Source: Cavia porcellus
Taxonomy: Eukaryota > Chordata > Mammalia > Rodentia > Caviidae
Direction of reading: 5' to 3'
Length of the DNA stretch: 64,000 bases
NCBI RefSeq assembly: GCF_034190915.1
Contig: NW_026947546.1
Span: 992,001-1,056,000 of the forward strand
The stretch's first letter is position 1; every line of letters begins with the position of its first letter. Made by a program: the position numbers and the translations under genes. Shown one piece after another: positions 1-13,641 of this stretch. The notes beneath the pieces were generated by a model. That model searched no databases, was not told the origin of the DNA, and saw nothing but the letters and a program-made list of their open reading frames with translations.

Positions 1-44
1 TGTAACACACACCCATACAATGCGCACCACCCCGTGATGTTTTT

Positions 45-111
45 CTCACTCCTACTAGTGAATGTAATGTAACACACACCCATACAATGCGCACCACCCC
101 GTGATGTTTTT
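45..111. repeat. Representative 67-bp monomer M
   Basis: A typical M unit in the frame used here, starting at CTCACTCC after the T-run. In order it holds CTCACTCCTACTAGTG (with a SpeI site ACTAGT), AATGTAATGTAAC, the CA-rich ACACACACCCATACAA, a TGCGCA palindrome (FspI site), the CACCACCCCG core and GTGATGTTTTT. My count for a typical unit is 19 A, 21 C, 9 G and 18 T, about 45% G+C with strong C-over-G bias on this strand. It carries two CpGs, one in TGCGCA and one in CCCCGTG. Recurrent variants are GAATCTAATG for GAATGTAATG, CTACGAGTG for CTACTAGTG, CTATTAGTG, TGTAAAACAC for TGTAACACAC, and GATATTTTT for GATGTTTTT. Confidence 0.97.
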
Positions 112-312
112 CTCACTCCTACTAGTGAATGTAATATAACACACACCCATACAATGCGCACCACCCCGTGATGCTTTTCTCACTCCTACTAGTGAATGTA
201 ATGTAACACACACCCATACAATGCGCACCACCCCGTGATGTTTTACTCACTCCTACTAGTGAATGTAATGTAACACACACCCATACAATGCGCACCACCC
301 CGCGATGTTTTT

Positions 313-382
313 CAGAATCCTATCCTACATTGCCACTGCAAGTTCCCTGACCTCCCCATGCTGACCACCCCGCGGGGCTTTT
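313..382. repeat. Insert half A, 70-bp diverged monomer
   Basis: A spans 70 bp in the same frame as M, beginning CAGAATCC just after the T-run and ending at the next T-run. It shares with half B the 16-bp block ATCCTACATTGCCACT and the CCACCCCGCG core. An ATCCT direct duplication (ATCCTATCCT) puts that block 5 bp further from the unit start than in B. It then differs from B as GCATGTTCCCTGACCTCC. I read A as an old, diverged monomer of the same family as M; this is inference from the shared frame and ends. Confidence 0.85.
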
Positions 383-455
383 CTCCATCCTACATTGCCA
401 CTCACTGCCTTTCCTAATTCAGACCCTCCGATTCACACCACCCCATGATGTTTTT
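383..455. repeat. Insert half B, 73-bp diverged monomer
   Basis: B spans 73 bp, beginning CTCCATCC, then the same ATCCTACATTGCCACT block as A, followed by CACTGCCTTTCC, AATTCAGACCCTCC and GATTCACACCACCCC. Its first bases resemble M (TTTTCTCCATCCTA against TTTTCTCACTCCTA), and its last bases merge into M at the CACCACCCC core. Its length differs from both A and M, so each insert shifts the 67-bp register of the array. Confidence 0.85.
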
Positions 456-1937
456 CTCACTCCTATTAGTGAATGTAATGTAACACACACCCATACAATG
501 CGCACCACCCCGAGATGTTTTTCTCACTCCTACTAGTGAATCTAATGTAACACACACCCATACAATGTGCACCACCCCGTGATATTTTTCTCACTCCTAC
601 GAGTGAATGTAATGTAACACACACCCATACAATGCGCACCACCCCGTGATGTTTTTCTCACTCCTACGAGTGAATGTAATGTAACACACACCCATACAAT
701 GCGCACCACCCCGTGATGTTTTTCTCACTCCTAATATTAAATGTAATGTAACACACACCCATACAATGCGCACCACCCCGTGATGTTTTTCTCACTCCTA
801 CTAGTGAATGTAATGTAACACACACCCATACAATGCGCACCACCCCGTGATGTTTTTCTCACTCCTACTAGTGAATGTAATATAACACACACCCATACAA
901 TGCGCACCACCCCGTGATGCTTTTCTCACTCCTACTAGTGAATGTAATGTAACACACACCCATACAATGCGCACCACCCCGTGATGTTTTACTCACTCCT
1001 ACTAGTGAATGTAATGTAACACACACCCATACAATGCGCACCACCCCGCGATGTTTTTCAGAATCCTATCCTACATTGCCACTGCATGTTCCCTGACCTC
1101 CCCATGCTGACCACCCCGCGGGGCTTTTCTCCATCCTACATTGCCACTCACTGCCTTTCCTAATTCAGACCCTCCGATTCACACCACCCCATGATGTTTT
1201 TCTCACTCCTATTAGTGAATGTAATGTAACACACACCCATACAATGCGCACAACCCCGAGATGTTTTTCTCACTCCTACTAGTGAATGTAATGTAACACA
1301 CACCCATACAATGCGCACCACCCCGTGATGTTTTTCTCACTCCTACTAGTGAATGTAATGTAACACACACCCATACAATGCAAACCACCCCGTGATGTTT
1401 TTCTCACTCCTACTAGTGAATCTAATGTAACACACACCCATACAATGCGCACCACACCGTGATGTTTTTCTCACTCCTACTAGTGAATCTAATGTAACAC
1501 ACACCCATACAATGCGCACCACCCCGTGATGTTTTTCTCACTCCTACTAGTGAATGTAATGTAACACACACCCATACAATGCAAACCACCCCGTGATGTT
1601 TTTCTCACTCCTACTAGTGAATCTAATGTAACACACACCCATACAATGCGCACCGCCCCGTGATGTTTTTCTCACTCCTACTAGTGAATCTAATGTAACA
1701 CACACCCATACAATGCGCACCACCCCGTGATGTTTTTCTCACTCCTACTAGTGAATGTAATGTAACACACACCCATACAATGCGCACCACCCCGTGATGT
1801 TTTCTCACTCCTATTAGTGAATGTAATGTAAAACACACCTATACAATGCGCACCACCCCATGATGTTTTTCTCACTCCTACTAGTGAATCTAATGTAACA
1901 CACACCCATACAATGCGCACCACCCCGCGATGTTTTT

Positions 1938-2080
1938 CAGAAACCTATCCTACATTGCCACTGCATGTTCCCTGACCTCCCCATGCTGACCACCCCGCGG
2001 TGCTTTTCTCCAACCTAAATTGCCACTCACTGCCTATCCTAATTCAGACCCTCCGATTCACACCACCCCGTGATGTTTTT
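1938..2080. repeat. 143-bp insert, type II (representative)
   Basis: First of 16 type II inserts. It is told from type I by GAAACCTATCC, GCGGTGCTTTTCTCCAACC, TAAATTGCCACT and CTGCCTATCC. The first monomer after it usually begins CACACTCC rather than CTCACTCC. Type II is always followed by a short block of 3 to 6 M monomers, and is absent between 8304 and 25808. Confidence 0.93.
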
Positions 2081-4541
2081 CACACTCCTAGTAGTGAATG
2101 TAATGTAACACACACCCATACAATGCGCACCACCCCGTGATATTTTTCTCACTCCTACGAGTGAATGTAATGTAACACACACCCATACAATGCGCACCAC
2201 CCCGTGATGTTTTTCTCACTCCTACTAGTGAATGTAGTGTAACACACACCCATACAATGCGCACCACCCCGTGATGTTTTTCTCACTCCTACTAGTGAAT
2301 CTAATGTAACACACACCCATACAATGCGCACCACCCCGCGATGTTTTGCAGAATACTATCCTACATTGCCACTGCATGTTCCCTGACCTCCCCATGCTGA
2401 CCACCCCGCGGGGCTTTTCTCCATCCTACATTGCCACTCACTGCCTTTCCTAATTCAGGCCCTCCGATTCACACCACCCCATGATGTTTTTCTCACTCCT
2501 ATCAGTGAATGTAATGTAACACACACCCATACAATGCGAACCACCCTGTGATGTTTTTCTCACTCCTACAAGTGAATGTAATGTAACACACACCCATACA
2601 ATGCGCACCACACCGTGATGTTTTTTTCACTCCTACTAGTGAATGTAATGTAACACACACCCATACAATGCGCACCACCCCGTGATGTTTTTCTCACTCC
2701 TACTAGTGAATGTAATGTAACACACACCCATACAATGCGCACCACCCCGTGATGTTTTTCTCACTCCTACGAGTGAATGTAATGTAACACACATCCATAC
2801 AATGCCCACCACCCCGTGATGTTTTTCTCACTCCTACTAGTGAATGTAATGTAACACACACCCATACAATGCGCACCACCCCGTGATGTTTTTCTCACTC
2901 CTACTAGTGAATGTAATGTAACACACACCCATACAATGCGCACCACCCCGTGATGTTTTTCTCACTCCTACTAGTGAATCTAATGTAACACACACCCATA
3001 CAATGCGCACCACCCCGTGATGTTTTTCTCACTCCTACTAGTGAATCTAATGTAACACACACCCATACAATGCGCACCACCCCGTGATGTTTTTCTCACT
3101 CCTACTAGTGAATCTAATGTAACACACACCCATACAATGCGCAATACCCCGCGATGTTTTTCAGAAACCTATCCTACATTGCCACTGCATGTTCCCTGAC
3201 CTCCCCATGCTGACCACGCGGCGGTGCTTTTCTCCAACCTAAATTGCCACTCACTGCCTATCCTAATTCAGACCCTCCGATTCACACCACCCCGTGATGT
3301 TTTTCTCACTCCTAGTAGTGAATGTAATGTAACACACACCCATACAATGCGCACCACCCCGTGATGTTTTTCTCACTCCTACGAGTGAATGTAATGTAAC
3401 ACACACCCATACAATGCGCACCACCCCGTGATATTTTTCTCACTCCTACTAGTGAATGTAATGTAACACACACCCATAAAATGCGCACCACCCCGTGATG
3501 TTTTTCTCACTCCTACTAGTGAATCTAATGTAATACACACCCATACAATGCGCACCACCCCGCGATGTTTTTCAGAATCCTATCCTACATTGACACTGCA
3601 TGTTCCCTGACCTCCCCATGCTGACCACCCCGCGGGGCTTTTCTCCATCCTACATTGCCACTCACTGCCTTTCCTAATTCAGACCCTCCGATTCACACCA
3701 CCCCATGATGTTTTTCTCACTCCTATTAGTGAATGTAATGTAACACACACCCATACAATGCGCACCACCCCGAGATGTTTTTCTCACTCCTACTAGTGAA
3801 TGTAATGTAACACACACCCATACAATGCGCACCACCCCGTGATGTTTTTCTCACTCCTACTAGTGAATGTAATGTAACACACACCCATACAATGCGCACC
3901 ACCCCGTGATGTTTTTCTGACTCCTACTAGTGAATGTAATGTAACACACACCCATACAATGCGCACCACCCCGTGATGTTTTCTCACTCCTATTAGTGAA
4001 TGTAATGTAAAACACACCCATACAATGCGCACCACCCCGTGATGTTTTTCTCACTCCTACTAGTGAATCTAATGTAACACACACCCATACAATGCGCACC
4101 ACCCCGTGATGTTTTTCTCACTCCTACTAGTGAATGTAATGTAACACACACCCATACAATGCGCACCACCCCGTGATGTTTTTCTCACTCCTACTAGTGA
4201 ATGTAATGTAACACACACCCATACAATGCAAACCACCCCGTGATGTTTTTCTCACTCCTACTAGTGAATCTAATGTAACACACACCCATACAATGCGCAC
4301 CACACCGTGATGTTTTTCTCACTCCTACTAGTGAATCTAATGTAACACACACCCATACAATGCGCACCACCCCGTGATATTTTTCTCACTCCTACGAGTG
4401 AATGTAATGTAACACACACCCATACAATGCGCACCACCCCGTGATGTTTTTCTCACTCCTACGAGTGAATGTAATGTAACACACACCCATACAATGCGCA
4501 CCACCCCGTGATGTTTTTCTCACTCCTAATATTAAATGTAA

Positions 4542-7500
4542 TGTAACACACACCCATACAATGCGCACCACCCCGTGATGTTTTTCTCACTCCTACTAGT
4601 GAATGTAATGTAACACACACCCATACAATGCGCACCACCCCGTGATGTTTTTCTCACTCCTACTAGTGAATGTAATATAACACACACCCATACAATGCGC
4701 ACCACCCCGTGATGCTTTTCTCACTCCTACTAGTGAATGTAATGTAACACACACCCATACAATGCGCACCACCCCGTGATGTTTTACTCACTCCTACTAG
4801 TGAATGTAATGTAACACACACCCATACAATGCGCACCACCCCGCGATGTTTTTCAGAATCCTATCCTACATTGCCACTGCAAGTTCCCTGACCTCCCCAT
4901 GCTGACCACCCCGCGGGGCTTTTCTCCATCCTACATTGCCACTCACTGCCTTTCCTAATTCAGACCCTCCGATTCACACCACCCCATGATGTTTTTCTCA
5001 CTCCTATTAGTGAATGTAATGTAACACACACCCATACAATGCGCACCACCCCGAGATGTTTTTCTCACTCCTACTAGTGAATCTAATGTAACACACACCC
5101 ATACAATGTGCACCACCCCGTGATATTTTTCTCACTCCTACGAGTGAATGTAATGTAACACACACCCATACAATGCGCACCACCCCGTGATGTTTTTCTC
5201 ACTCCTACGAGTGAATGTAATGTAACACACACCCATACAATGCGCACCACCCCGTGATGTTTTTCTCACTCCTAATATTAAATGTAATGTAACACACACC
5301 CATACAATGCGCACCACCCCGTGATGTTTTTCTCACTCCTACTAGTGAATGTAATGTAACACACACCCATACAATGCGCACCACCCCGTGATGTTTTTCT
5401 CACTCCTACTAGTGAATGTAATATAACACACACCCATACAATGCGCACCACCCCGTGATGCTTTTCTCACTCCTACTAGTGAATGTAATGTAACACACAC
5501 CCATACAATGCGCACCACCCCGTGATGTTTTACTCACTCCTACTAGTGAATGTAATGTAACACACACCCATACAATGCGCACCACCCCGCGATGTTTTTC
5601 AGAATCCTATCCTACATTGCCACTGCATGTTCCCTGACCTCCCCATGCTGACCACCCCGCGGGGCTTTTCTCCATCCTACATTGCCACTCACTGCCTTTC
5701 CTAATTCAGACCCTCCGATTCACACCACCCCATGATGTTTTTCTCACTCCTATTAGTGAATGTAATGTAACACACACCCATACAATGCGCACAACCCCGA
5801 GATGTTTTTCTCACTCCTACTAGTGAATGTAATGTAACACACACCCATACAATGCGCACCACCCCGTGATGTTTTTCTCACTCCTACTAGTGAATGTAAT
5901 GTAACACACACCCATACAATGCAAACCACCCCGTGATGTTTTTCTCACTCCTACTAGTGAATCTAATGTAACACACACCCATACAATGCGCACCACACCG
6001 TGATGTTTTTCTCACTCCTACTAGTGAATCTAATGTAACACACACCCATACAATGCGCACCACCCCGTGATGTTTTTCTCACTCCTACTAGTGAATGTAA
6101 TGTAACACACACCCATACAATGCAAACCACCCCGTGATGTTTTTCTCACTCCTACTAGTGAATCTAATGTAACACACACCCATACAATGCGCACCGCCCC
6201 GTGATGTTTTTCTCACTCCTACTAGTGAATCTAATGTAACACACACCCATACAATGCGCACCACCCCGTGATGTTTTTCTCACTCCTACTAGTGAATGTA
6301 ATGTAACACACACCCATACAATGCGCACCACCCCGTGATGTTTTCTCACTCCTATTAGTGAATGTAATGTAAAACACACCTATACAATGCGCACCACCCC
6401 ATGATGTTTTTCTCACTCCTACTAGTGAATCTAATGTAACACACACCCATACAATGCGCACCACCCCGCGATGTTTTTCAGAAACCTATCCTACATTGCC
6501 ACTGCATGTTCCCTGACCTCCCCATGCTGACCACCCCGCGGTGCTTTTCTCCAACCTAAATTGCCACTCACTGCCTATCCTAATTCAGACCCTCCGATTC
6601 ACACCACCCCGTGATGTTTTTCACACTCCTAGTAGTGAATGTAATGTAACACACACCCATACAATGCGCACCACCCCGTGATATTTTTCTCACTCCTACG
6701 AGTGAATGTAATGTAACACACACCCATACAATGCGCACCACCCCGTGATGTTTTTCTCACTCCTACTAGTGAATGTAGTGTAACACACACCCATACAATG
6801 CGCACCACCCCGTGATGTTTTTCTCACTCCTACTAGTGAATCTAATGTAACACACACCCATACAATGCGCACCACCCCGCGATGTTTTGCAGAATACTAT
6901 CCTACATTGCCACTGCATGTTCCCTGACCTCCCCATGCTGACCACCCCGCGGGGCTTTTCTCCATCCTACATTGCCACTCACTGCCTTTCCTAATTCAGG
7001 CCCTCCGATTCACACCACCCCATGATGTTTTTCTCACTCCTATCAGTGAATGTAATGTAACACACACCCATACAATGCGAACCACCCTGTGATGTTTTTC
7101 TCACTCCTACAAGTGAATGTAATGTAACACACACCCATACAATGCGCACCACACCGTGATGTTTTTTTCACTCCTACTAGTGAATGTAATGTAACACACA
7201 CCCATACAATGCGCACCACCCCGTGATGTTTTTCTCACTCCTACTAGTGAATGTAATGTAACACACACCCATACAATGCGCACCACCCCGTGATGTTTTT
7301 CTCACTCCTACGAGTGAATGTAATGTAACACACATCCATACAATGCCCACCACCCCGTGATGTTTTTCTCACTCCTACTAGTGAATGTAATGTAACACAC
7401 ACCCATACAATGCGCACCACCCCGTGATGTTTTTCTCACTCCTACTAGTGAATGTAATGTAACACACACCCATACAATGCGCACCACCCCGTGATGTTTT

Positions 7501-7680
7501 TCTCACTCCTACTAGTGAATCTAATGTAACACACACCCATACAATGCGCACCACCCCGTGATGTTTTTCTCACTCCTACTAGTGAATCTAATGTAACACA
7601 CACCCATACAATGCGCACCACCCCGTGATGTTTTTCTCACTCCTACTAGTGAATCTAATGTAACACACACCCATACAATG
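4542..7680. repeat. 4541-bp duplication, copy 2
   Basis: Second copy of 1-3139. After it ends, the block before the next type II insert (8304) has 19 monomers where copy 1 has 10, so about 600 bp was gained or lost at the junction. Near-identity by eye with many shared private variants indicates a young event or recent homogenisation. Confidence 0.9.
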
Positions 7681-8714
7681 TGCACCACCCGTGATGTTTT
7701 TCTCACTCCTACTAGTGAATGTAATGTAACACACACACATACAATGCGCACCACCCCGTGATGTTTTTCTCACTCCTACTAGTGAATGTAATGTAACACA
7801 CACCCATACAATGCGCACAACCCCGTGATATTTTTCTCACTGCTACTAGTGAATGTAATGTAACACACACCCATACAATGCGCACCACCCCGTGATGTTT
7901 TTCTCACTCCTATTATTGAATGTAATGTAACACACACCCATACAATGCGAACCACCCCGTGATGTTTTTCTCACTCCTACTAGTGAATGTAATGTAACAC
8001 ACACCCATACAATGCGCACCACACCGTGATGTTTTTCTCACTCCTACTAGTGAATCTAATGTAACACACACCCATACAATGCGCACCACCCCGTGATGTT
8101 TTTCTCACTCCTACTAGTGAATGTAATGTAACACACACCCATACAATGCGCACCACCCCGTGATGTTTTCTCACTCCTATTAGTGAATGTAATGTAAAAC
8201 ACACCCATACAATGCGCACCACCCCGTGATGTTTTTCTCACTCCTACTAGTGAATCTAATGTAACACACACCCATACAATGCGCAATACCCCGCGATGTT
8301 TTTCAGAAACCTATCCTACATTGCCACTGCATGTTCCCTGACCTCCCCATGCTGACCACCCGGCGGTGCTTTTCTCCAACCTAAATTGCCACTCACTGCC
8401 TATCCTAATTCAGACCCTCCGATTCACACCACCCCGTGATGTTTTTCTCACTCCTAGTAGTGAATGTAATGTAACACACACCCATACAATGCGCACCACC
8501 CCGTGATGTTTTTCTCACTCCTACGAGTGAATGTAATGTAACACACACCCATACAATGCGCACCACCCCGTGATATTTTTCTCACTCCTACTAGTGAATG
8601 TAATGTAACACACACCCATAAAATGCGCACCACCCCGTGATGTTTTTCTCACTCCTACTAGTGAATCTAATGTAATACACACCCATACAATGCGCACCAC
8701 CCCGCGATGTTTTT

Positions 8715-11665
8715 CAGAATCCTATCCTACATTGACACTGCATGTTCCCTGACCTCCCCATGCTGACCACCCCGCGGGGCTTTTCTCCATCCTACATTGC
8801 CACTCACTGCATTTCCTAATTCAGACCCTCCGATTCACACCACCCCATGATGTTTTTCTCACTCCTATTAGTGAATGTAATGTAACACACACCCATACAA
8901 TGCGCACCACCCCGAGATGTTGTTCTCACTCCTACTAGTGAATGTAATGTAACACACACCCATACAATGCGCACCACCCCGTGATGTTTTTCTCACTCCT
9001 ACTAGTGAATGTAATGTAACACACACCCATACAATGCAAACCACCCCGTGATGTTTTTCTCACTCCTACTAGTGAATCTAATGTAACACACACCCATACA
9101 ATGCGCACCACACCGTGATGTTTTTCTCACTCCTACTAGTGAATCTAATGTAACACACACCCATACAATGCGCACCACCCCGTGATGTTTTTCTCACTCC
9201 TACGAGTGAATGTAATGTAACACACACCCATACAATGCGCACCACCCCGTGATGTTTTTCTCACTCCTACGAGTGAATGTAATGTAACACACACCCATAC
9301 AATGCGCACCACCCCGTGATGTTTTTCTCACTCCTAATATTGAATGTAATGTAACACACACCCATACAATGCGCACCACCCCGTGATGTTTTTCTCACTC
9401 CTACTAGTGAATGTAATGTAACACACACCCATACAATGCGCACCACCCCGTGATGTTTTTCTCACTCCTACTAGTGAATGTAATATAACACACACCCATA
9501 CAATGCGCACCACCCCGTGATGCTTTTCTCACTCCTACAAGTGAATGTAATGTAACACACACCCATACAATGCGCACCACCCCGTGATGTTTTACTCACT
9601 CCTACTGGTGAATGTAATGTAACACACACCCATACCATGCGCACCACCCCGCGATGTTTTTCAGAATCCTATCCTACATTGCCACTGCATGTTCCCTGAC
9701 CTCCCCATGCTGACCACCCCGCGGGGCTTTTCTCCATCCTACATTGCCACTCACTGCCTTTCCTAATTCAGACCCTCCGATTCACACCACCCCATGATTT
9801 TTTTCTCACTCCTATTAGTGAATGTAATGTAACACACACCCATACAATGCGCACCACCCCGTGATGTTTTTCTCACTCCTAATATTGAATGTAATGTAAC
9901 ACACACCCATACAATGCGCACCACCCCGTGATGTTTTTCTCACTCCTACTAGTGAATGTAATGTAACACACACCCATACAATGCGCACCACCCCGTGATG
10001 TTTTTCTCACTCCTACTAGTGAATGTAATATAACACACACCCATACAATGCGCACCACCCCGTGATGCTTTTCTCACTCCTACTAGTGAATCTAATGTAA
10101 CACACACCCATACAATGCGCACCACCCCGTGATGTTTTACTCACTCCTACTAGTGAATGTAATGTAACACACACCCATACAATGCGCACCACCCCGCGAT
10201 GTTTTTCAGAATCCTATCCTACATTGCCACTGCATGTTCCCTGACCTCCCCATGCTGACCACCCCGCGGGGCTTTTCTCCATCCTACATTGCCACTCACT
10301 GCCTTTCCTAATTCAGACCCTCCGATTCACACCACCCCATGATTTTTTTCTCACTCCTATTAGTGAATGTAATGTAACACACACCCATACAATGCGCACC
10401 ACCCCGTGATGTTTTTCTCACTCCTACTAGTGAATGTAATGTAACACATACCCATACAATGCGCACCACGCCGTGATGTTTTTCTCACTCCTACTAGTGA
10501 ATGTAATGTAACACACACCCATACAATGCGCACCACCCCGTGATGTTTTTCTCACTGCTCCTAGTGAATGTAATGTAACACACACCCATACAATGCGCAC
10601 CACCCCGTGATGTTTTTCTCACTCCTATTAGTGAATGTAATGTAACACACACCCATACAATGCGCACCACCCCGTCATGTTTTCTCACTCCTACTAGTGA
10701 ATGTAATGTAACACACACCCATACAATGCGCACCACCCCGTGATGTTTTTCTCACTCCTACTAGTGAATCCAATGTAACACACACCCATGCAATGCGCAC
10801 CACCCCGTGATGTTTTTCTCACTCCTACTAGTGAATGTAATGTAACACACACCCATACAATGTGCACCACCCCGTGATGTTTTTCTCACTCCTACTAGTG
10901 AATGTAATGTAACACACACCCATACAATACTCACCACCCCGTGATGTTTTTCTCACTCCTAGTAGTGAATGTAATGTAACACACACACATACAATGCGCA
11001 CCACCCCGTCATGTTTTCTCACTCCTACTAGTGAATGTAATGTAACACACACCCATACAATGCGCACCACCCCGTGATGTTTTTCTCACTCCTACTAGTG
11101 AATCCAATGTAACACACACCCATGCAATGCGCACCACCCCGCGATGTTTTTCAGAATCCTATCCTACATTGCCACTGCATGTTCCCTGACCTCCCCATGC
11201 TGACCACCCCGCGGGGCTTTTCTCCATCCTACATTGCCACTCACTGCCTTTCCTAATTCAGACCCTCCGATTCACACCACCCCATGATTTTTTTCTCACT
11301 CCTATTAGTGAATGTAATGTAACACACACCCATACAATGCGCACCACCCTGTGATGTTTTTCTCACTCCTACTAGTGAATGTAATGTAACACATACCCAT
11401 ACAATGCGCACCACCCCGTGATGTTTTTCTCACTCCTACTAGTGAATGTAATGTAACACACACCCATACAATGCGCACCACGCCGTGATGTTTTTCTCAC
11501 TGCTCCTAGTGAATGTAATGTAACACACACCCATACAATGCGCACCACCCCGTGATGTTTTTCTCACTCCTATTAGTGAATGTAATGTAACACACACCCA
11601 TACAATGCGCACCACCCCGTCATGTTTTCTCACTCCTACTAGTGAATGTAATGTAACACACACCC
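8715..11665. repeat. 4927-bp duplication, copy 1
   Basis: Inserts at 8715, 9662, 10207 and 11152 (spacing 947, 545, 945) recur at 13642, 14589, 15134 and 16079. Shared private variants include CATACCATGCG (9636 and 14563) and ACAATACTCACC (10931 and 15858). The right limit is near 11665, where copy 1 has ATGGGCACC and copy 2 ATGCGCACC. The left limit is approximate. Confidence 0.85.
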
Positions 11666-12463
11666 ATACAATGGGCACCACCCCGTGATGTTTTTCTCAC
11701 TCCTACTAGTGAATCTAATGTAACACACACCCATACAATGCACACCACCCCGTGATGTTTTTCTCACTCCTACTAGTGAATGTAATGTAACACACACCCA
11801 TACAATGCGCACCACCCCGTGATGTTTTTCTCACTCCTACTAGTGAATGTAATGTAACACACACCCATACAATGCGCACCACCCCGTGATGTTTTTCTCA
11901 CTCCTACTAGTGAATGTAATGTAACACATACCCATACAATGCGCACCACCCCGTGATGTTTTTCTCACTCCTAGTAGTGAATGTAATGTAACACACACCC
12001 ATACAATGCGCACCACGCCGTGATGTTTTTCTCACTGCTCCTAGTGAATGTAATGTAACACACACCCATACAATGCGCACCACCCCGTGATGTTTTTCTC
12101 ACTCCTATTAGTGAATGTAATGTAACACACACCCATACAATGCGCACCACCCCGTCATGTTTTCTCACTCCTACTAGTGAATGTAATGTAACACACACCC
12201 ATACAATGCGCACCACCCCGTGATGTTTTTCTCACTCCTACTAGTGAATCCAATGTAACACACACCCATGCAATGCGCCCCGTGATGTTTTTCTCACTCC
12301 TACTAGTGAATGTAATGTAACACACACCCATACAATGCGCACCACCCCGTGATGTTTTTTTCACTCCTATTAGTGAATGTAATGTAAAACACACCCATAC
12401 AATGCGCACCACCCCGTGATGTTTTTCTCACTCCTACTAGTGAATCTAATGTAACACACACCC
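11394..12463. repeat. 535-bp tandem duplication inside an 18-monomer block
   Basis: The variant series CACATACCC, CACGCCGTG, CACTGCTCCTAG, CTATTAG, GTCATGTTTTC occurs twice, 535 bp apart (ACATACCC at 11394 and 11929). The period is 8 monomers minus the 1-bp deletion in the GTCATGTTTTCTC unit. It explains why this block has 18 monomers. The right limit is approximate. Confidence 0.75.
12231..12292. repeat. 62-bp monomer with 5-bp deletion
   Basis: This unit reads ATGCGCCCCGTGATG where others read ATGCGCACCACCCCGTGATG, a loss of 5 bp within the CACCACCCC core. It is the shortest M monomer I found and lacks the CACCACC part of the otherwise constant core. Confidence 0.85.
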
Positions 12464-12493
12464 ATACAATACGCACCACCCCGCGATGTTTTT

Positions 12494-12636
12494 CAGAAAC
12501 CTATCCTACATTGCCACTGCATGTTCCCTGACCTCCCCATGCTGACCACCCCGCGGTGCTTTTCTCCATCCTACATTGCCACTCACTGCCTATCCTAATT
12601 CAGACCCTCCGATTCACACCAACCCGTGATGTTTTT
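12494..12636. repeat. 143-bp insert, type III (representative)
   Basis: First of 19 type III inserts. It combines the type II traits GAAACCTATCC, GCGGTGCTTTT and CTGCCTATCC with the type I trait CTCCATCCTACATTG, and has its own ending CACACCAACCCGTG. It may be a recombinant of I and II or an ancestor of II; the sequence alone does not decide. A subset following type II has CATTGGCACTG (for example 26151, 29946, 33741, 38751, 44976, 52236, 60911). Confidence 0.92.
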
Positions 12637-13641
12637 CTCACTCCTAGTAGTGAATGTAATGTAACACACACCCATACAATGCGCACCACCCCGTGATGTT
12701 TTTCTCACTCCTACTAGTGAATCTAATGTAACACACACCCATACAATGCGCACCACCCCGTGATGTTTTTCTCACTCCTACTACTGAATGTAATGTAACA
12801 CACACCCATACAATGCGCACCACCCCGTGATGTCTTTCTCACTCCTACTAGTGAATGTAATGTAACACACACCCATACAATGGGCACCACCCCGTGATGT
12901 TTTTCTCACTCCTACTAGGGAATCTAATGTAACACACACCCATACAATGCACACCACCCCGTGATGTTTTTCTCACTCCTACTAGTGAATGTAATGTAAC
13001 ACACACCCATACAATGCGCACCACCCCGTGATGTTTTTCTCACTCCTACTAGTGAATGTAATGTAACACACACCCATACAATGCGCACCACCCCGTGATG
13101 TTTTTCTCACTCCTACTAGTGAATGTAATGTAACACACACCCATACAATGCAAACCACCCCGTGATGTTTTTCTCACTCCTACTAGTGAATCTAATGTAA
13201 CACACACCCATACAATGCGCACCACACCGTGATGTTTTTCTCACTCCTACTAGTGAATCTAATGTAACACACACCCATACAATGCGCACCACCCCGTGAT
13301 ATTTTTCTCACTCCTACGAGTGAATGTAATGTAACACACACCCATACAATGCGCACCACCCCGTGATGTTTTTCTCACTCCTACTAGTGAATGTAATGTT
13401 ACACACACCCATACAATGCGCACCACCCCGTGATGTTTTTCTCATTCCTACTAGTGAATGTAATATAACACACACCCATACAATGCGCACCACCCCGTGA
13501 TGCTTTTCTCACTCCTACTAGTGAATGTAATGTAACACACACCCATACAATGCGCACCACCCCGTGATGTTTTAATCACTCCTACTAGTGAATGTAATGT
13601 AACACACACCCATACAATGCGCACCACCCCGCGATGTTTTT

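Larger units (their letters stand above)
313..455. repeat. 143-bp insert, type I (representative)
   Basis: First of 29 type I inserts. It replaces M sequence between a junction reading CCACCCCGCGATG and a resumption at CCACCCCATGATG. Diagnostic features are GAATCCTATCC, CCCCATGCTGACC, GCGGGGCTTTTCTCCATCC and CTGCCTTTCC. It includes a SacII site (CCGCGG). This copy has CTGCAAGTTCC where most have CTGCATGTTCC; the variant recurs only in the duplicated copy at 4854. Type I is found at 313-18983 and again from 40176 onward, and is absent between. Confidence 0.95.
1..3139. repeat. 4541-bp duplication, copy 1
   Basis: This segment is repeated at 4542-7680. Inserts at 313, 1059, 1938 and 2349 recur exactly 4541 bp later. 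Private variants shared by both copies include CTGCAAGTTCC, CTAATATTAAATG, GCGCACAACCCCGAG and CACATCCATACAATGCCC. Copies match by eye until about 3139/7680, where copy 1 reads GCGCAATACCCC and copy 2 reads GTGCACCACCCGTG. The left end may lie outside the window. Confidence 0.9.
1..12493. repeat. Domain 1: type I/II array
   Basis: A 44-bp partial monomer and 4 M units precede the first insert. Insert start (type), then number of M units before the next: 313(I)9, 1059(I)11, 1938(II)4, 2349(I)10, 3162(II)4, 3573(I)17, 4854(I)9, 5600(I)11, 6479(II)4, 6890(I)19, 8304(II)4, 8715(I)12, 9662(I)6, 10207(I)12, 11152(I)18. Types III and IV are absent. Marker monomers include CTAATATTAAATG (about 730, 4527, 5272), GCAAACC variants, and the 66-bp unit with GATGTTTTCTC. 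Confidence 0.93.

Noticed and set aside
313..455. 143-bp insert as a transposable element (for example a SINE or MITE)
   Set aside because: No terminal inverted repeats, target-site duplications, poly-A tail or Pol III boxes were seen, and every copy sits at the same phase of the monomer with the shared CACCCC core.
313..455. Insert length of 143 bp as nucleosome-sized spacer
   Set aside because: The nearness to 147 bp is suggestive only; nothing in the sequence shows nucleosome positioning.
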